A DNA stretch of 64,000 nucleotides from Palsa-506 sp963836355 (GCA_963836355.1 CAWIJO010000020.1:1-64000); one strand, 5' to 3'. Shown: positions 18,568 to 26,255, counted from the first letter of the stretch. Numbers and translations are program-made. The notes: a model not told the origin generated them from the sequence alone.

Positions 18568-18603
18568 GCGGGTTACCTTCAAGAAGCGGGTTACGTTCAG
18601 GAA
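18568..18603. repeat. Tandem 18-bp imperfect repeat
   Basis: GCGGGTTACCTTCAAGAA (18568-18585) is followed at once by GCGGGTTACGTTCAGGAA (18586-18603), with two differences. A related GGGGGTTACG lies at 18537-18546. It is in the gap upstream of the propeller lipoprotein and overlaps the stop of the secreted protein gene. It may be a regulator-binding repeat. Confidence 0.5.
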
Positions 18604-19301
18604 ACTGACTGCAGCCATTCAGGTGCCAGCACGCCGAGGCCGAACAGCTGCGAGCCGGCCGGCGCAAAGAGCTCCCGGGCGAGGAATTCCGCGCCGACGC
18701 GATGGTGGCCGGCCGCGGTGAAATGTCCCCGCCGATGTCCGCGGACATGGCTCAGCTCCGCGAAGTCCTGCTCGTTCCCGCTCTCCACGGCGACGAAGGC
18801 TGTGTGCCCATGAACGGTGGTGCGGAACACGCGCACGAAACGGGTGCCGTTCCAGACCACGAAAAGGTCACTCGCATTGATCCTGCGTGACTCCAAGGTG
18901 AGTTGCAGCGGCCTGAGGAATTGGCCCGAGTAGGTCTGCCCGTCGAGCTGGACGATAACGCCCACGCCGCTGAAGGCCCGTTCGTGCCGGAATCCGGCGT
19001 CGCCGATCTCGCTGACATCCGGTGCGGTGAGCGTGATCTGCACCGGCATCGGGAAAGCTCTCCTGGGCACCCTGAGCGTAACCAGGACGCCGTCGACCAT
19101 GACCGGCCCGATGATCCCCCCCCTGGGGTCTATCGTCACGCTGGTTACGACACTGAAATAGCCACCCGGAACCGGCGGCGGCGGCGGCCCACCGTACCCC
19201 GGTGCCGCGAGAGCCAAACCGGAACTGCCGATTGCCAGGGCGGCCCCCAGGCCCGCCATGACCAGTCGCCGAACTAGCCTCCGCCGTACCAACGACATCA
19301 T
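18597..19301 (-). CDS. Secreted protein of unknown function
   Basis: From ATG 19301 (second Met of a pair at 19301/19298, with AGGGGAAAA just upstream) the protein is 234 residues. A twin-basic signal peptide, SLVRRRLVRRLVMAGLGAAL, ends near SGLALAAPGY. A Pro-rich linker GGPPPPPVPGG follows, then a beta-rich domain: YFSVVTSVTIDPRGGIIGPV, RVPRRAFPMPVQITLTAPD and YSGQFLRPLQLTLESRR. It ends in a less ordered tail with FAPAGSQLFGLGVLAPEW. I do not recognise the domain. It may be an extracellular adhesin or a cell-wall protein. It leads the minus-strand group that contains the propeller lipoprotein and GT-C enzyme, with a 93-bp gap. Confidence 0.65.
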   Translation of the reverse strand: MMSLVRRRLVRRLVMAGLGAALAIGSSGLALAAPGYGGPPPPPVPGGYFSVVTSVTIDPRGGIIGPVMVDGVLVTLRVPRRAFPMPVQITLTAPDVSEIGDAGFRHERAFSGVGVIVQLDGQTYSGQFLRPLQLTLESRRINASDLFVVWNGTRFVRVFRTTVHGHTAFVAVESGNEQDFAELSHVRGHRRGHFTAAGHHRVGAEFLARELFAPAGSQLFGLGVLAPEWLQSVS

Positions 19302-19636
19302 GACTTTTCCCCTGTCCCTTGTGATGCAGACGTCGGCTAGCGTATACCCTCCGAGCACTGAGCGTAACGCAACACTACAATCGGTAATCGCTGCACCCGC
19401 CGGTGTCCGGGTGACACCGTTTCCCTGGCCCTACCACCGCCATTGCGTCCCCTTGCGAGACGTGCCGGTCTCGCCATATGGGCCCCCATTTGGCCAATTT
19501 CGGGTAGTCGCCTCGCCGAACCGACCGCCGGGAGGCTGGCCGACGAGGCGGGATTGCGCCGACGATGTGGTCTGGGTGAGCCAGGTGAGCCAGGACGACG
19601 AGGGGGGCGCGCGTGCTGTTCGCGCTCTGGCTCGCC
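19302..19636. other. Intergenic region, no gene seen
   Basis: About 335 bp between divergent genes. Frames on both strands lack family features or ribosome sites. The left part should hold the promoter of the secreted-protein gene; the right end leads into the ArsR promoter described separately. Confidence 0.5.
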
Positions 19637-19686
19637 TTGACACGGGGCGCACTGGCGGTACATATTTAACTAACTCGTTCTAGAAC
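19637..19686 (+). promoter_or_regulatory. Promoter and probable ArsR operator
   Basis: TTGACA at 19637-19642 and TACATA at 19659-19664 are separated by 16 bp, like a sigma-70 promoter. The perfect 10-bp palindrome GTTCTAGAAC at 19677-19686 lies just downstream, 14 nt before the ArsR start, where a bound repressor would block initiation. Autoregulation is inferred. Confidence 0.5.
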
Positions 19687-19699
19687 AGGGTGGTTATCA

Positions 19700-20077
19700 A
19701 TGTCGGCCGACCGGCTCAGCCTGGTGTTCGGGGCGCTCGCGGATCCGATCCGGCGGGCGATCTTGACCCGGCTGACCGAGGGAGACGCGACGGTCACCGA
19801 GCTCGCCGCGCCGTTCAGCGTCTCCCAGCCGGCCATCTCCCGGCACCTCAAGGTGCTGGAGCAGGCCGGCCTCATCTCGCGCACCCGGCGGGCGACCGCC
19901 CGGCTCAGCCACCTCGATGCCGAGCCGCTGCGCGAGGTGACCACCTGGCTGGCCCGCTACCAGCGGTTCTGGGACGAGAGCCACGAGCGGCTGGACGAGC
20001 TGCTCGCGGCCCTGCAAGGCGATCGGCAAGACGACAGCGACCGTCGCCCGGCGGCGGCCGGCCAGAAAGGACATTAA
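19700..20077 (+). CDS. ArsR-family transcriptional regulator
   Basis: 125 residues with a winged helix-turn-helix: LVFGALADPIRRAILTRLTE, then VTELAAPFSVSQPAISRHLK and VLEQAGLISRTRRATARLSH. No metal-binding ELCVCDL-type motif is present. This is the non-metal ArsR subtype whose genes are typically followed by an AHSA1/SRPBCC gene, as here: the stop at 20075-20077 is 2 nt before the next start. The C-terminal helix FWDESHERLDELLAALQ is usual for the subtype. It probably represses its own operon (ArsR, SRPBCC, perhaps the SDR) through the palindrome at 19677-19686. The ligand is unknown. Confidence 0.9.
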   Translation: MSADRLSLVFGALADPIRRAILTRLTEGDATVTELAAPFSVSQPAISRHLKVLEQAGLISRTRRATARLSHLDAEPLREVTTWLARYQRFWDESHERLDELLAALQGDRQDDSDRRPAAAGQKGH

Positions 20078-20079
20078 AA

Positions 20080-20559
20080 ATGGGTAAAACGGAGATCACG
20101 GCGGAACCCGGCATCCCGCAGATCCTGATCAGCCGGGAGTTCGATGCCCCGCGTGACCTGGTGTTCCGCGCCTACGCCGACCCGGAACTGCTGGTGCGGT
20201 GGCTGGGCCCGCGCGACCTGACGATGACCGTCGACGAGTACGACGTCCGCGACGGCGGCAAGTGGCGGTATGTCAGCACGGACTCGGCGGGCAACGAGTA
20301 CGGCTTCCACGGCGTCTTCCATGGCACCCCGTCGCCGGACGGAATCGTGCAGACCTTCGAGTTCGAGGGCACGCCCGGCCACGTCTCGCTCGACACACTC
20401 ACCCTTGCGGAGCAGGACGGAAGGACGCTGGCGCGCTCGGTCTCCAGCTTCCAGTCGGTCGAGGACCGGGACGCCATGATCGCGTCCGGCATGGAGCGCG
20501 GCATCTACGACTCGTACGAGCGCCTCACCGAACTGCTTGCCAGCCTGCAGGCCGGCTGA
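20080..20559 (+). CDS. SRPBCC (AHSA1-like) domain protein
   Basis: 159 residues forming one START/Bet v1-like ligand-binding fold: ISREFDAPRDLVFRAYADPE, LLVRWLGPRDLTMTVDEYD, DGGKWRYVSTDSAGNEYGF and the C-terminal helix ASGMERGIYDSYERLTELLA. The RxFDAP(R/A)xLVFxAYT start and W(W/L)GP motif define the AHSA1/CalC subgroup. The start ATG 20080 is 2 nt after the ArsR stop, so the two are co-translated. Proteins of this subgroup bind small hydrophobic molecules or protect against them. Here it is probably the effector partner of the ArsR regulator; the ligand is unknown. Confidence 0.88.
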   Translation: MGKTEITAEPGIPQILISREFDAPRDLVFRAYADPELLVRWLGPRDLTMTVDEYDVRDGGKWRYVSTDSAGNEYGFHGVFHGTPSPDGIVQTFEFEGTPGHVSLDTLTLAEQDGRTLARSVSSFQSVEDRDAMIASGMERGIYDSYERLTELLASLQAG

Positions 20560-20626
20560 CGCACGAAACCTTTTCCTCCTGCGGTGCCCGGGTACGACGC
20601 GTGCCGCGCGCACCGCGCCGATTCAG

Positions 20627-20682
20627 CCGGACCGTGCGGGGGTACCGCGCAGGCAGACCGGACCGTGCGGGAGACCGCGCAG
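20627..20682. repeat. Imperfect direct repeat upstream of the SDR gene
   Basis: CCGGACCGTGCGGG followed by ACCGCGCAG occurs at 20627-20652 and again at 20658-20682, about 31 bp apart, just before the SDR ribosome site. It may be a regulatory repeat or a slippage product. Confidence 0.5.
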
Positions 20683-20696
20683 ATAGGAAGGACGAC

Positions 20697-21446
20697 ATGT
20701 TGCTCGACGGCAAGAACGCCGTGATCTACGGAGCCGGCGGACCGGTCGGGGGCGCGGTGGCCCGCGCCTTCGCCCGCGAGGGGGCGCAGGTTCATCTCGC
20801 CGGGCGGACCCGCGACAGCCTGGACGCGGTGGCGAAGGAGATCAGGTCCGCGGGCGGGGCGGCCAAGACGCAGCAGGTCGACGCCCTGGACGAGCGGGCG
20901 GTCGACGAGCACGCGGATGCGGTGGCGGCGCAGGCCGGCAGCCTGGACATCTCGGTCAACCTGATCTCGCATGGCGACGTCCAGGGGACGCCGCTCGCCG
21001 AGATGACGCCCGCGGACTTCGAGCGGCCGGTGGTCACCGCGGTGCGGACGATGTTCCTGACATCGAGGGCGGCGGCGCGCCACATGATCAGGCAGCGGTC
21101 GGGGGTGATCCTGATGTTCGGCGGCTACGGGGACCCGGTGCCCCGGGTCGGCGGGCTGCAGGTCGCGTTCGGCGCGCTGGAGTCCCTGCGCCGCGCCCTG
21201 GCCTGCGAGCTCGGGCCGGACGGCATCCGCGTGGTCACCCTGCAGACCGGCGGGATACCCGAGACGCTGCCGGAGGACTTCGACGGCCGCCAGGCAATCA
21301 CCGACGCCATCACCGGCAAGACCATGCTCGGACGCGCGGCAACCCTGGCCGACGTGGGCAACGCGGCCGTGTTCGCCGCGTCCGACCACGCCCGCACCAT
21401 CACCGGCGCGGCGATCAACATCACCTGCGGCTCAGTCCCCGCCTAG
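20697..21446 (+). CDS. SDR-family oxidoreductase lacking the YxxxK pair
   Basis: 249 residues with a Rossmann start, KNAVIYGAGGPVGGAVARAF, the NAD(P)-binding AGRTRDSLDAVAKEIRS, an acidic VDALDE, and ISVNLISHGDVQGTPL in place of the usual NNAG. The catalytic Ser region reads GVILMFGGYGDP. Where YxxxK should be, the sequence is GGLQVAFGALESLRRALA, with neither Tyr nor Lys in register. It ends with a typical SDR tail TITGAAINITCGS. It may be a divergent SDR with another chemistry or a non-catalytic protein. GGAAGGA lies 6 nt before ATG 20697. It follows the ArsR-SRPBCC pair by 137 bp on the same strand and may belong to the same operon. Confidence 0.82.
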   Translation: MLLDGKNAVIYGAGGPVGGAVARAFAREGAQVHLAGRTRDSLDAVAKEIRSAGGAAKTQQVDALDERAVDEHADAVAAQAGSLDISVNLISHGDVQGTPLAEMTPADFERPVVTAVRTMFLTSRAAARHMIRQRSGVILMFGGYGDPVPRVGGLQVAFGALESLRRALACELGPDGIRVVTLQTGGIPETLPEDFDGRQAITDAITGKTMLGRAATLADVGNAAVFAASDHARTITGAAINITCGSVPA

Positions 21447-21680
21447 CGCCAGGCGCCAACCGCCTGCCCGGAGCCGCTATGAAGTCCCGGGCCAGCCGTG
21501 GTGATCACCTGCACACCTTGCGGGCCGCTGATGCTGTCACCATATTCCATCGCTGATCGTCGTAAGCAGCGGTAGCGGCAGTCCTCGCGTCTTCATGCCT
21601 GAGCCGGACGCGGGGCAGGCCGTTCCCAGGGGCGGCCCAGGTCGCTGGCCAGCGGCCTGGGCCTCGTCGGGCTAGCGGGG

Positions 21681-21977
21681 TCAGCCGCCGGCCATGGCGC
21701 CGACGACCAGGAACGGCTCCGTGCCGACCGCGACCGCGGCGGGCAGCGGGGTGTCCGGCGGCTGATGCGACAGATCCTGCTCGCAGGCGAAGAACCGGAC
21801 GAATGCCCGGCGCTGGCCGGTGGCATGGTCACGGATCGTCCCGCGCAGCATGGGATAGCGCGCTTCCAGCGCATCAAGCACCGAGCGCTGGGTGACCTCG
21901 CCATCCACCGACAGCTGCACCTCGCCGTCGAGCCGGGCGAGCGTCCGCAGGTGTGCCGGGAGCACGACGCGTATCAC
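21681..21977 (-). CDS. ThiS/MoaD-like ubiquitin-fold sulfur carrier
   Basis: 98 residues from GTG 21977. The fold pattern is IRVVLPAHLRTLARLDGEVQ, VTQRSVLDALEARYPMLRGT, AFVRFFACEQDLSH and the end LVVGAMAGG. The C-terminal Gly-Gly is the site where carriers of this family are adenylated and loaded with sulfur. The GTG overlaps the TGA of the BNR-propeller gene (GTGA), so the two are translationally coupled. Pairing of a stand-alone ThiS/MoaD protein with a propeller protein is not part of the standard thiamine or molybdopterin pathways, and no ThiG, ThiF or MoaE is seen here. The specific role is therefore unknown. Confidence 0.8.
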   Translation of the reverse strand: MIRVVLPAHLRTLARLDGEVQLSVDGEVTQRSVLDALEARYPMLRGTIRDHATGQRRAFVRFFACEQDLSHQPPDTPLPAAVAVGTEPFLVVGAMAGG

Positions 21978-23089
21978 GGCAGCGTCTGCACCTCGACGGA
22001 CAGCACGGCCGGGAGATCCCGCACAATCGGCGCCCAGCTGTCCCCGGCGTCGGCTGATGCGTACACCTGCCCGCCGGTGGTGCCGAAGTACACGCCGGCC
22101 GAATCGAGCGAGTCGACCGCCATCGCGTCGCGCAGCACGTTCACGTAGCAGTCGCGCTGCGGGAGCCCGTCGGTGAGCGCCTCCCACTCGTCCCCGCCGG
22201 TCCGGCTCCGGTAGACGCGCAGCTTCCCGTCCGGCGGGTAGTGCTCGGAGTCGCTCTTGATCGGGACGACATAGACGGTGTCCGGCTCATGCGGGTGGAC
22301 GTCGATCGGGAAGCCGAAGTCACTCGGCAGGTTGCCGCTGACCTCGTGCCACGACTCGCCGGCGTTATCGCTGCGCATGACATCCCAGTGCTTCTGCATG
22401 TACAGCACGTCGGGCCGGGCCGGATGCATGGCGAGGCGGTGCACGCAGTGCCCGACCTCGGCGTCCGGGTCAGGAATGCCCTCGGACTGCAGGCCATGGT
22501 TGATCGGCCGCCAGGTCTGGCCCGAGTCCTCGGTGCGGAACGCGCCGGCGGCCGAGATGGCCGCGTACATCCGGGCCGGGTTGGCCGGATCCAGCAGGAT
22601 CGTGTGCAGGCACATGCCGCCGGCGCCCGGCTGCCAGGATGGCCCTGATCCGTGTTCGCGCAGCCCGGCGAGTTCCTGCCACTCCTTGCCGCCGTCGACG
22701 GAGCGGAACAAGGCAGCGTCCTCGACCCCCGCGTAGACCGTGTCCGGATCATCCAGCGACGGCTCCAGGTGCCAGACCCGGGCGAACTCCCAGGGGTGCG
22801 GCGTGCCGTCGTACCACTGGTGCGTGCCGGGGACGCCGTCATAGCTGAACTGGTTCCCGGCCGACTGCCACGATTTGCCGCCGTCGTCGGAGCGCTGGAT
22901 CTGCTGCCCGAACCAGCCGCTGCACTGCGATGCGTACAGCCGGGCCGGATCGGCCGGTGACCCCTTGACGTGGTATATCTCCCAGCCCCCGAAGTGGGGC
23001 CCGCTGACGTCCCAGTTATCGCGCTTCGCGTCGGCGCTCAGCACGAACGCGCCCTTCCGCGTGCCCACCAGGACCCGTACTCCGCTCAT
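21974..23089 (-). CDS. Sortilin/BNR-repeat beta-propeller protein
   Basis: 371 residues from ATG 23089, preceded by GGAGGGAG. The start VRVLVGTRKGAFVLSADAKR begins the first blade. Asp-box (BNR) motifs follow in several blades: RSDDGGKSWQSAG, RSVDGGKEWQEL, RTEDSGQTWRPI, RSDNAGESWHEV and ASADAGDSWAPI. The usual neuraminidase Arg triad is not obvious, so the 'exo-sialidase' label often given to this group is doubtful. No signal peptide is seen, so it is probably cytoplasmic. It is coupled to the ThiS/MoaD carrier by a 4-nt overlap, suggesting a shared, still undefined job. Confidence 0.82.
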   Translation of the reverse strand: MSGVRVLVGTRKGAFVLSADAKRDNWDVSGPHFGGWEIYHVKGSPADPARLYASQCSGWFGQQIQRSDDGGKSWQSAGNQFSYDGVPGTHQWYDGTPHPWEFARVWHLEPSLDDPDTVYAGVEDAALFRSVDGGKEWQELAGLREHGSGPSWQPGAGGMCLHTILLDPANPARMYAAISAAGAFRTEDSGQTWRPINHGLQSEGIPDPDAEVGHCVHRLAMHPARPDVLYMQKHWDVMRSDNAGESWHEVSGNLPSDFGFPIDVHPHEPDTVYVVPIKSDSEHYPPDGKLRVYRSRTGGDEWEALTDGLPQRDCYVNVLRDAMAVDSLDSAGVYFGTTGGQVYASADAGDSWAPIVRDLPAVLSVEVQTLP

Positions 23090-23337
23090 CGAGACTCCCT
23101 CCGACTTGCCCAGACGCGATGACCATACAATCCTGCACCGACAAAATCCCGGGCACGACAAGGCCTCCGCTGTTGTCCAGTGCGCAGCCACCCGCAGCAC
23201 TGACTGCTACGACTCCGGCCAGCCGGCAAACTCACCGGCCAGCCGCAGCTTGGCTGGACGCAGCGAAAGCTGCCGGGCGCACCTGCCCGAGCCGTCGCTC
23301 CGGCGGCCCGCGCCTGAATCCACTGGTCTGAGCGGGA

Positions 23338-23880
23338 TCACGGCTCGGCGGGGATGATGCCGCGGCCCAGGTCGAACCACGCCCAGACGACTTTGCCACC
23401 CCGGACAGGGGTCCACGAGCCCCACCGGTCGCTCAGTGCCTGGACAATTTCCAGGCCGCGGCCGCCTGCCGAGCCGGCACCGTGCGCGCGACGTACTGGC
23501 GGTTCAGCGCATGCGTCCCAGACCAGTAACGTCAGGCGGCCGGGGTCGGCGGCGAGGTATAGCACCACGCGAGCGGTTAGCGACCGTTCGAGCGTCGCCC
23601 GGACGGCGTTGGTCATCAGCTCCGAGACGACGAGCTCGGCGTCCTCCGCGACGTGGCCGAGGTCCCACCCGGCGAGCGCCTGCCTGGTGCAGCGGCGGGC
23701 ATACGGCACCGCGCCGGGTGCGGCGGCGACCTCTAGGTAACTCCGTTGCGCCCTTCGCGCGGAAGGCGCCGAGCGCGCATCGGGACCGCAGGGATGGTTC
23801 GGCCCGGTGCCGGCCCCGCCGCTCATCGAGGCCAGCGCCAGCCGAGCGGCCGATGCGTTGCTGGTTCCGCGCAATGCCAT
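23338..23880 (-). CDS. RsbW/SpoIIAB-like ATP-binding protein
   Basis: 180 residues. The N-terminal 50 are low-complexity Ala/Gly. The GHKL kinase fold follows: the N box in DAELVVSELMTNAVRATLE, the G1-like LLVWDACAEPPVRR and the G2 box GSAGGRGLEIVQALSDRWG, then WTPVRGGKVVWAWFDL. In actinomycetes this stand-alone ATP-binding family acts as anti-sigma kinase or partner of XRE/DUF397 proteins. Here it lies divergent to, and 139 bp from, an XRE-DUF5753 gene followed by DUF397. Its partners are broken (see there), so its present target is uncertain. The start ATG 23880 is the only good one. Confidence 0.82.
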   Translation of the reverse strand: MALRGTSNASAARLALASMSGGAGTGPNHPCGPDARSAPSARRAQRSYLEVAAAPGAVPYARRCTRQALAGWDLGHVAEDAELVVSELMTNAVRATLERSLTARVVLYLAADPGRLTLLVWDACAEPPVRRAHGAGSAGGRGLEIVQALSDRWGSWTPVRGGKVVWAWFDLGRGIIPAEP

Positions 23881-23907
23881 CCTCCCAGTGCCCTCGGCTA
23901 GCCCTGA

Positions 23908-24030
23908 TCACTGGTCGTCATCATGCCCAGGCAGATCTAGGATCTCTACCGAGAGCATGCTGTCGTCAGGACGTGTCCGGACCTCACAGGCAGCGTCGGG
24001 ACAGTCGGGAAGCGTGGCGTGGTGCCGGTA
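23908..24030 (-). other. Possible small protein with Cys pair, start unclear
   Basis: On the minus strand one frame reads LSYYRHHATLPDCPDAACEV, then RTRPDDSMLSVEILDLPGHD and DDQ before a TGA at 23908. The composition (paired Cys, acidic end) looks like a real small protein rather than a shadow frame, and it leads into the ATP-binding gene. No start codon with a ribosome site was found, and it overlaps the start of the divergent XRE gene. It may be a remnant. Confidence 0.3.
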
Positions 24031-24858
24031 ATACGAGAGCTTGATTCGAGCGCGGGCCCGCTTAACTTCTTCGGTGCCGAGCTTCGGCGCGCGCGGGCAG
24101 CGGCGGGCCTGAGCCAGGAGCAGTTAGGCCAGCGGGTCGGTTACTCCGCAGCGCAGGTTGGCAAGGTCGAGACTGGCGACCGCGCGCCGTCACTGGATTT
24201 CGCTGAGGGCTGCGATGGCGCGCTGGATACGGGCGGGCTATTCGCGCGGATCTACGAACTCGCCCGGCGCTGGGACGGCGGCTATCCGTCATGGTTTGCC
24301 GAGTGGATCGAGGCCGAACGCCGGGCAACATCCCTGTCCTGGTGGGAGCCGCTGTTAGTTCCTGGCCTGGTCCAGACCGCCGACTATGCCCGAGCGATTA
24401 TTGCTGCTGGCGCCAGATACAGCGAAGATGAGCTAGAGGAGCTTGTCAATGGCCGCATCGACCGGCAGGCAATCTTCGAGCGCCCCAGGCCTCCGAACGC
24501 TATGGGCGTCGTTGATGAAGGGGTGCTGCGCAGGCCGGATAGGCGACGCGAAAGATCATGCATGATCAGCTGCAACAACTGGCGACACATGCCTGCCGAC
24601 CCGAGCATCACGATTCAGATCGTCCCGCCGAGGTCGGCGCGCACGTCGGCTTGCTGGGAGGCTTCGCTATCGCGAGCGTCGGCAATGCGTACCGGGTACC
24701 GTGTACATGGAGTCGCCTGACCAGGGGCGGACACTGAAGCGCCATCTGTAGTTGCGAAGGTTAGCGAGACCTTCGACACGCTGCGAGCTGAAGCGCTCCC
24801 ACGCGGAGCCTCGCGAGACTTGATCAAGAAGATAGCTGAGGAACAATGGACGGAATAG
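24019..24858 (+). pseudogene. XRE-family regulator with DUF5753, frameshifted
   Basis: The first 160 residues are clean: a helix-turn-helix, FFGAELRRARAAAGLSQEQL and VGYSAAQVGKVETGDRAPS, then the DUF5753 start WFAEWIEAERRATSLSWWEP and LLVPGLVQTADYARAIIAAG, up to VVDEGVLRRP. After that the expected IGDA-x-IMHDQLQQLATHA, DPSITIQIVP, VGAHVGLLGGFAIASVGNAY and SVVAKVSETFDTLRAEALPR segments appear in different frames. The original C-terminus, ASRDLIKKIAEEQWTE, ends at TAG 24858. At least three indels are needed. Family members (WhiJ-like) regulate development with a DUF397 partner, whose start overlaps this stop, as here. It probably no longer works as a full-length regulator. Confidence 0.75.
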
Positions 24859-25050
24859 ACCAGTGCCAGCTGGCATAAGAGCAGCTATAGCGGCGGAAAT
24901 GGCGGGGGTTGCGTCGAGGTCGCCGGGAGCCCCGGCCAGGTGCTCGTGCGGGACTCAAAGGACCGGACGGGCCCGGTGCTGACCTTCACCCCCGATGAGT
25001 GGCGGGCGTTTGCCGCCAGGGTAAGGCTTGGCGAGCTCGACCTGGACTGA
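24846..25050 (+). pseudogene. DUF397 (BldB-like) protein, start disrupted
   Basis: The frame from 24860 reads TSASWHKSSYSGGNGGGCVE, VAGSPGQVLVRDSKDRTGPV and LTFTPDEWRAFAARVRLG, the complete DUF397 domain, ending at TGA 25050. The natural ATG at 24846 (M-D-G-I) overlaps the XRE stop but lies one base out of frame, and a TAG directly precedes the domain frame. A one-base loss near 24859 therefore cut the start from the domain. DUF397 proteins work with XRE-DUF5753 partners. The last 16 bases of the gene are duplicated in tandem (25035-25066). Confidence 0.75.
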
Positions 25051-25066
25051 GCTCGACCTGGACTGA
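25035..25066. repeat. Perfect tandem duplication of the DUF397 gene end
   Basis: GCTCGACCTGGACTGA occurs at 25035-25050 and again directly at 25051-25066. The unit includes the stop codon, so the second copy is untranslated. It looks like a recent slippage event. Confidence 0.85.
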
Positions 25067-25138
25067 GGAAGGACAGGCCGGGCCGGGCCGGATGATCCGG
25101 ACTCGGCTCGCCGGAGCGCCCGTACCGCCGCCCATCCC

Positions 25139-25160
25139 TGACGTTTCCGCGGAAACGTCA
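25139..25160. terminator. 22-bp perfect palindrome between convergent genes
   Basis: Arms TGACGTTTCCG and CGGAAACGTCA meet without a loop. The palindrome lies between the end of the DUF397 gene (25050) and the end of the convergent hydrolase gene (25194). It could form a terminator for both, though a loop-free palindrome without T runs fits a protein-binding site equally well. Confidence 0.4.
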
Positions 25161-25193
25161 GCCGACCCGGCCGGGCGCTGAGCCAGCGTGGGG

Positions 25194-25994
25194 TTACGCC
25201 GCGCTCGGGCGGCTGTCCAGCGCCGCCAGGAACGCGGCGATCTTCGCGGCGGTCTGCGCCGCGCCGCGGCGGGGCAGGTGGTGGCCGGTGCGCTGGAGGA
25301 ACTCGATCCGGGCATCGGGTAGGGCCGCGGCCAGCTGATAGGTGGTCAGGACCGGGACGAGCGTGTCGCGGGGATCGGCGAGCAGCAGCACCGGCTGCCG
25401 TACGTCCGGGAGCGCGGCGGAAAGGCCGTCGAGCTCGCGGACCAGCGCGCGCTGCTCGATGAGGAAGCTGCGCCATAGCAGCCCGTCCTCGCGGCTGGTG
25501 TTCCCCCAGATGTGCCAGTTGACATACTCGCTGGCCGCGATGGATCGCCGCCGGGTGATCATCGCGAGCCGGGCCCTGGCCAGCCACGGGGTCAGCCACC
25601 ATGCCGTGAGCGCGCAGACCTCCCCGGCTACCGGGGCGGCCAGCAGCCGGTCCCAGCCGTTCAGGCAGCCCGGCCCGACGCCGGCCAGCAGCACGACCGC
25701 CTCGACGCGCCCCGGTGCCATTGTGGCCGCCGACAGTGCGACGCCGCCGCCGTAGGAGTGGCCGACCAGCACAGCCCGCTGAATGCCCCGGGCATCCAGT
25801 TCAGCCAGCACGGCCCGGGCGTTGTGCGCGAATCCGCCCGCCACCTGATGGCTGGCCCCGTACCCGGGCCGGTCCAGCGCCAGCACCCGCAGCCCGGCCG
25901 GCAGCTGCCCGGCAAGCTGCTGCCAGTCCGAGCCCGAGCCCGGCTGGCCGTGCAGCATCACTACATCGCGCCCGGCCATACCAGACTCGCCCAC
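25194..25994 (-). CDS. Alpha/beta-hydrolase
   Basis: 266 residues with the hydrolase fold. The oxyanion-hole HGQPGSGSDW is near residue 15, then LRVLALDRPGYGAS. The nucleophile elbow is GHSYGGGVAL, the acid is probably in LLADPRDTLVPVL, and the catalytic His is in LQRTGHHLPRRG. A cap region of about 80 residues (WDRLLAAPVAGEVCALTAWW and WHIWGNTSREDGLLWRSFL) lies between. There is no signal peptide, so it is cytoplasmic. The family includes esterases, lactonases and haloperoxidase-like enzymes, and the substrate cannot be named. It is not obviously part of an operon; it converges on the DUF397 pseudogene and is divergent to the kdp operon. Confidence 0.85.
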   Translation of the reverse strand: MGESGMAGRDVVMLHGQPGSGSDWQQLAGQLPAGLRVLALDRPGYGASHQVAGGFAHNARAVLAELDARGIQRAVLVGHSYGGGVALSAATMAPGRVEAVVLLAGVGPGCLNGWDRLLAAPVAGEVCALTAWWLTPWLARARLAMITRRRSIAASEYVNWHIWGNTSREDGLLWRSFLIEQRALVRELDGLSAALPDVRQPVLLLADPRDTLVPVLTTYQLAAALPDARIEFLQRTGHHLPRRGAAQTAAKIAAFLAALDSRPSAA

Positions 25995-26255
25995 ACCAGC
26001 GAGCCTAGATCGGCACTGCCCGGCGCCGGCGATTGGCGCTGGTCTTAATGATGTCCAGAAGTGCCCGGCCGGCGTCCTGCGTCGCCGCGCCCGCTATCAC
26101 GCTGGGGATGCTGCGGGCCAGCCGTAACGATTCCGGCCGCATGGGTTCTGTTAGGGATCATGGCGCCCCCGCATGGGTCGCGCATGGGCCGACAGAGACG
26201 CCCGATTCCGGCAGTTCACTTACGTCGTACGCATGCGACGCCTAGGAGGGCTTCC

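Noticed and set aside
21974..23089. Sialidase activity for the BNR protein
   Set aside because: BNR boxes are present, but I could not see the catalytic Arg triad or a secretion signal.
25995..26255. c-di-AMP (ydaO) riboswitch before the kdp operon
   Set aside because: I looked for conserved blocks of that class and did not find them. Only a ribosome site is evident.
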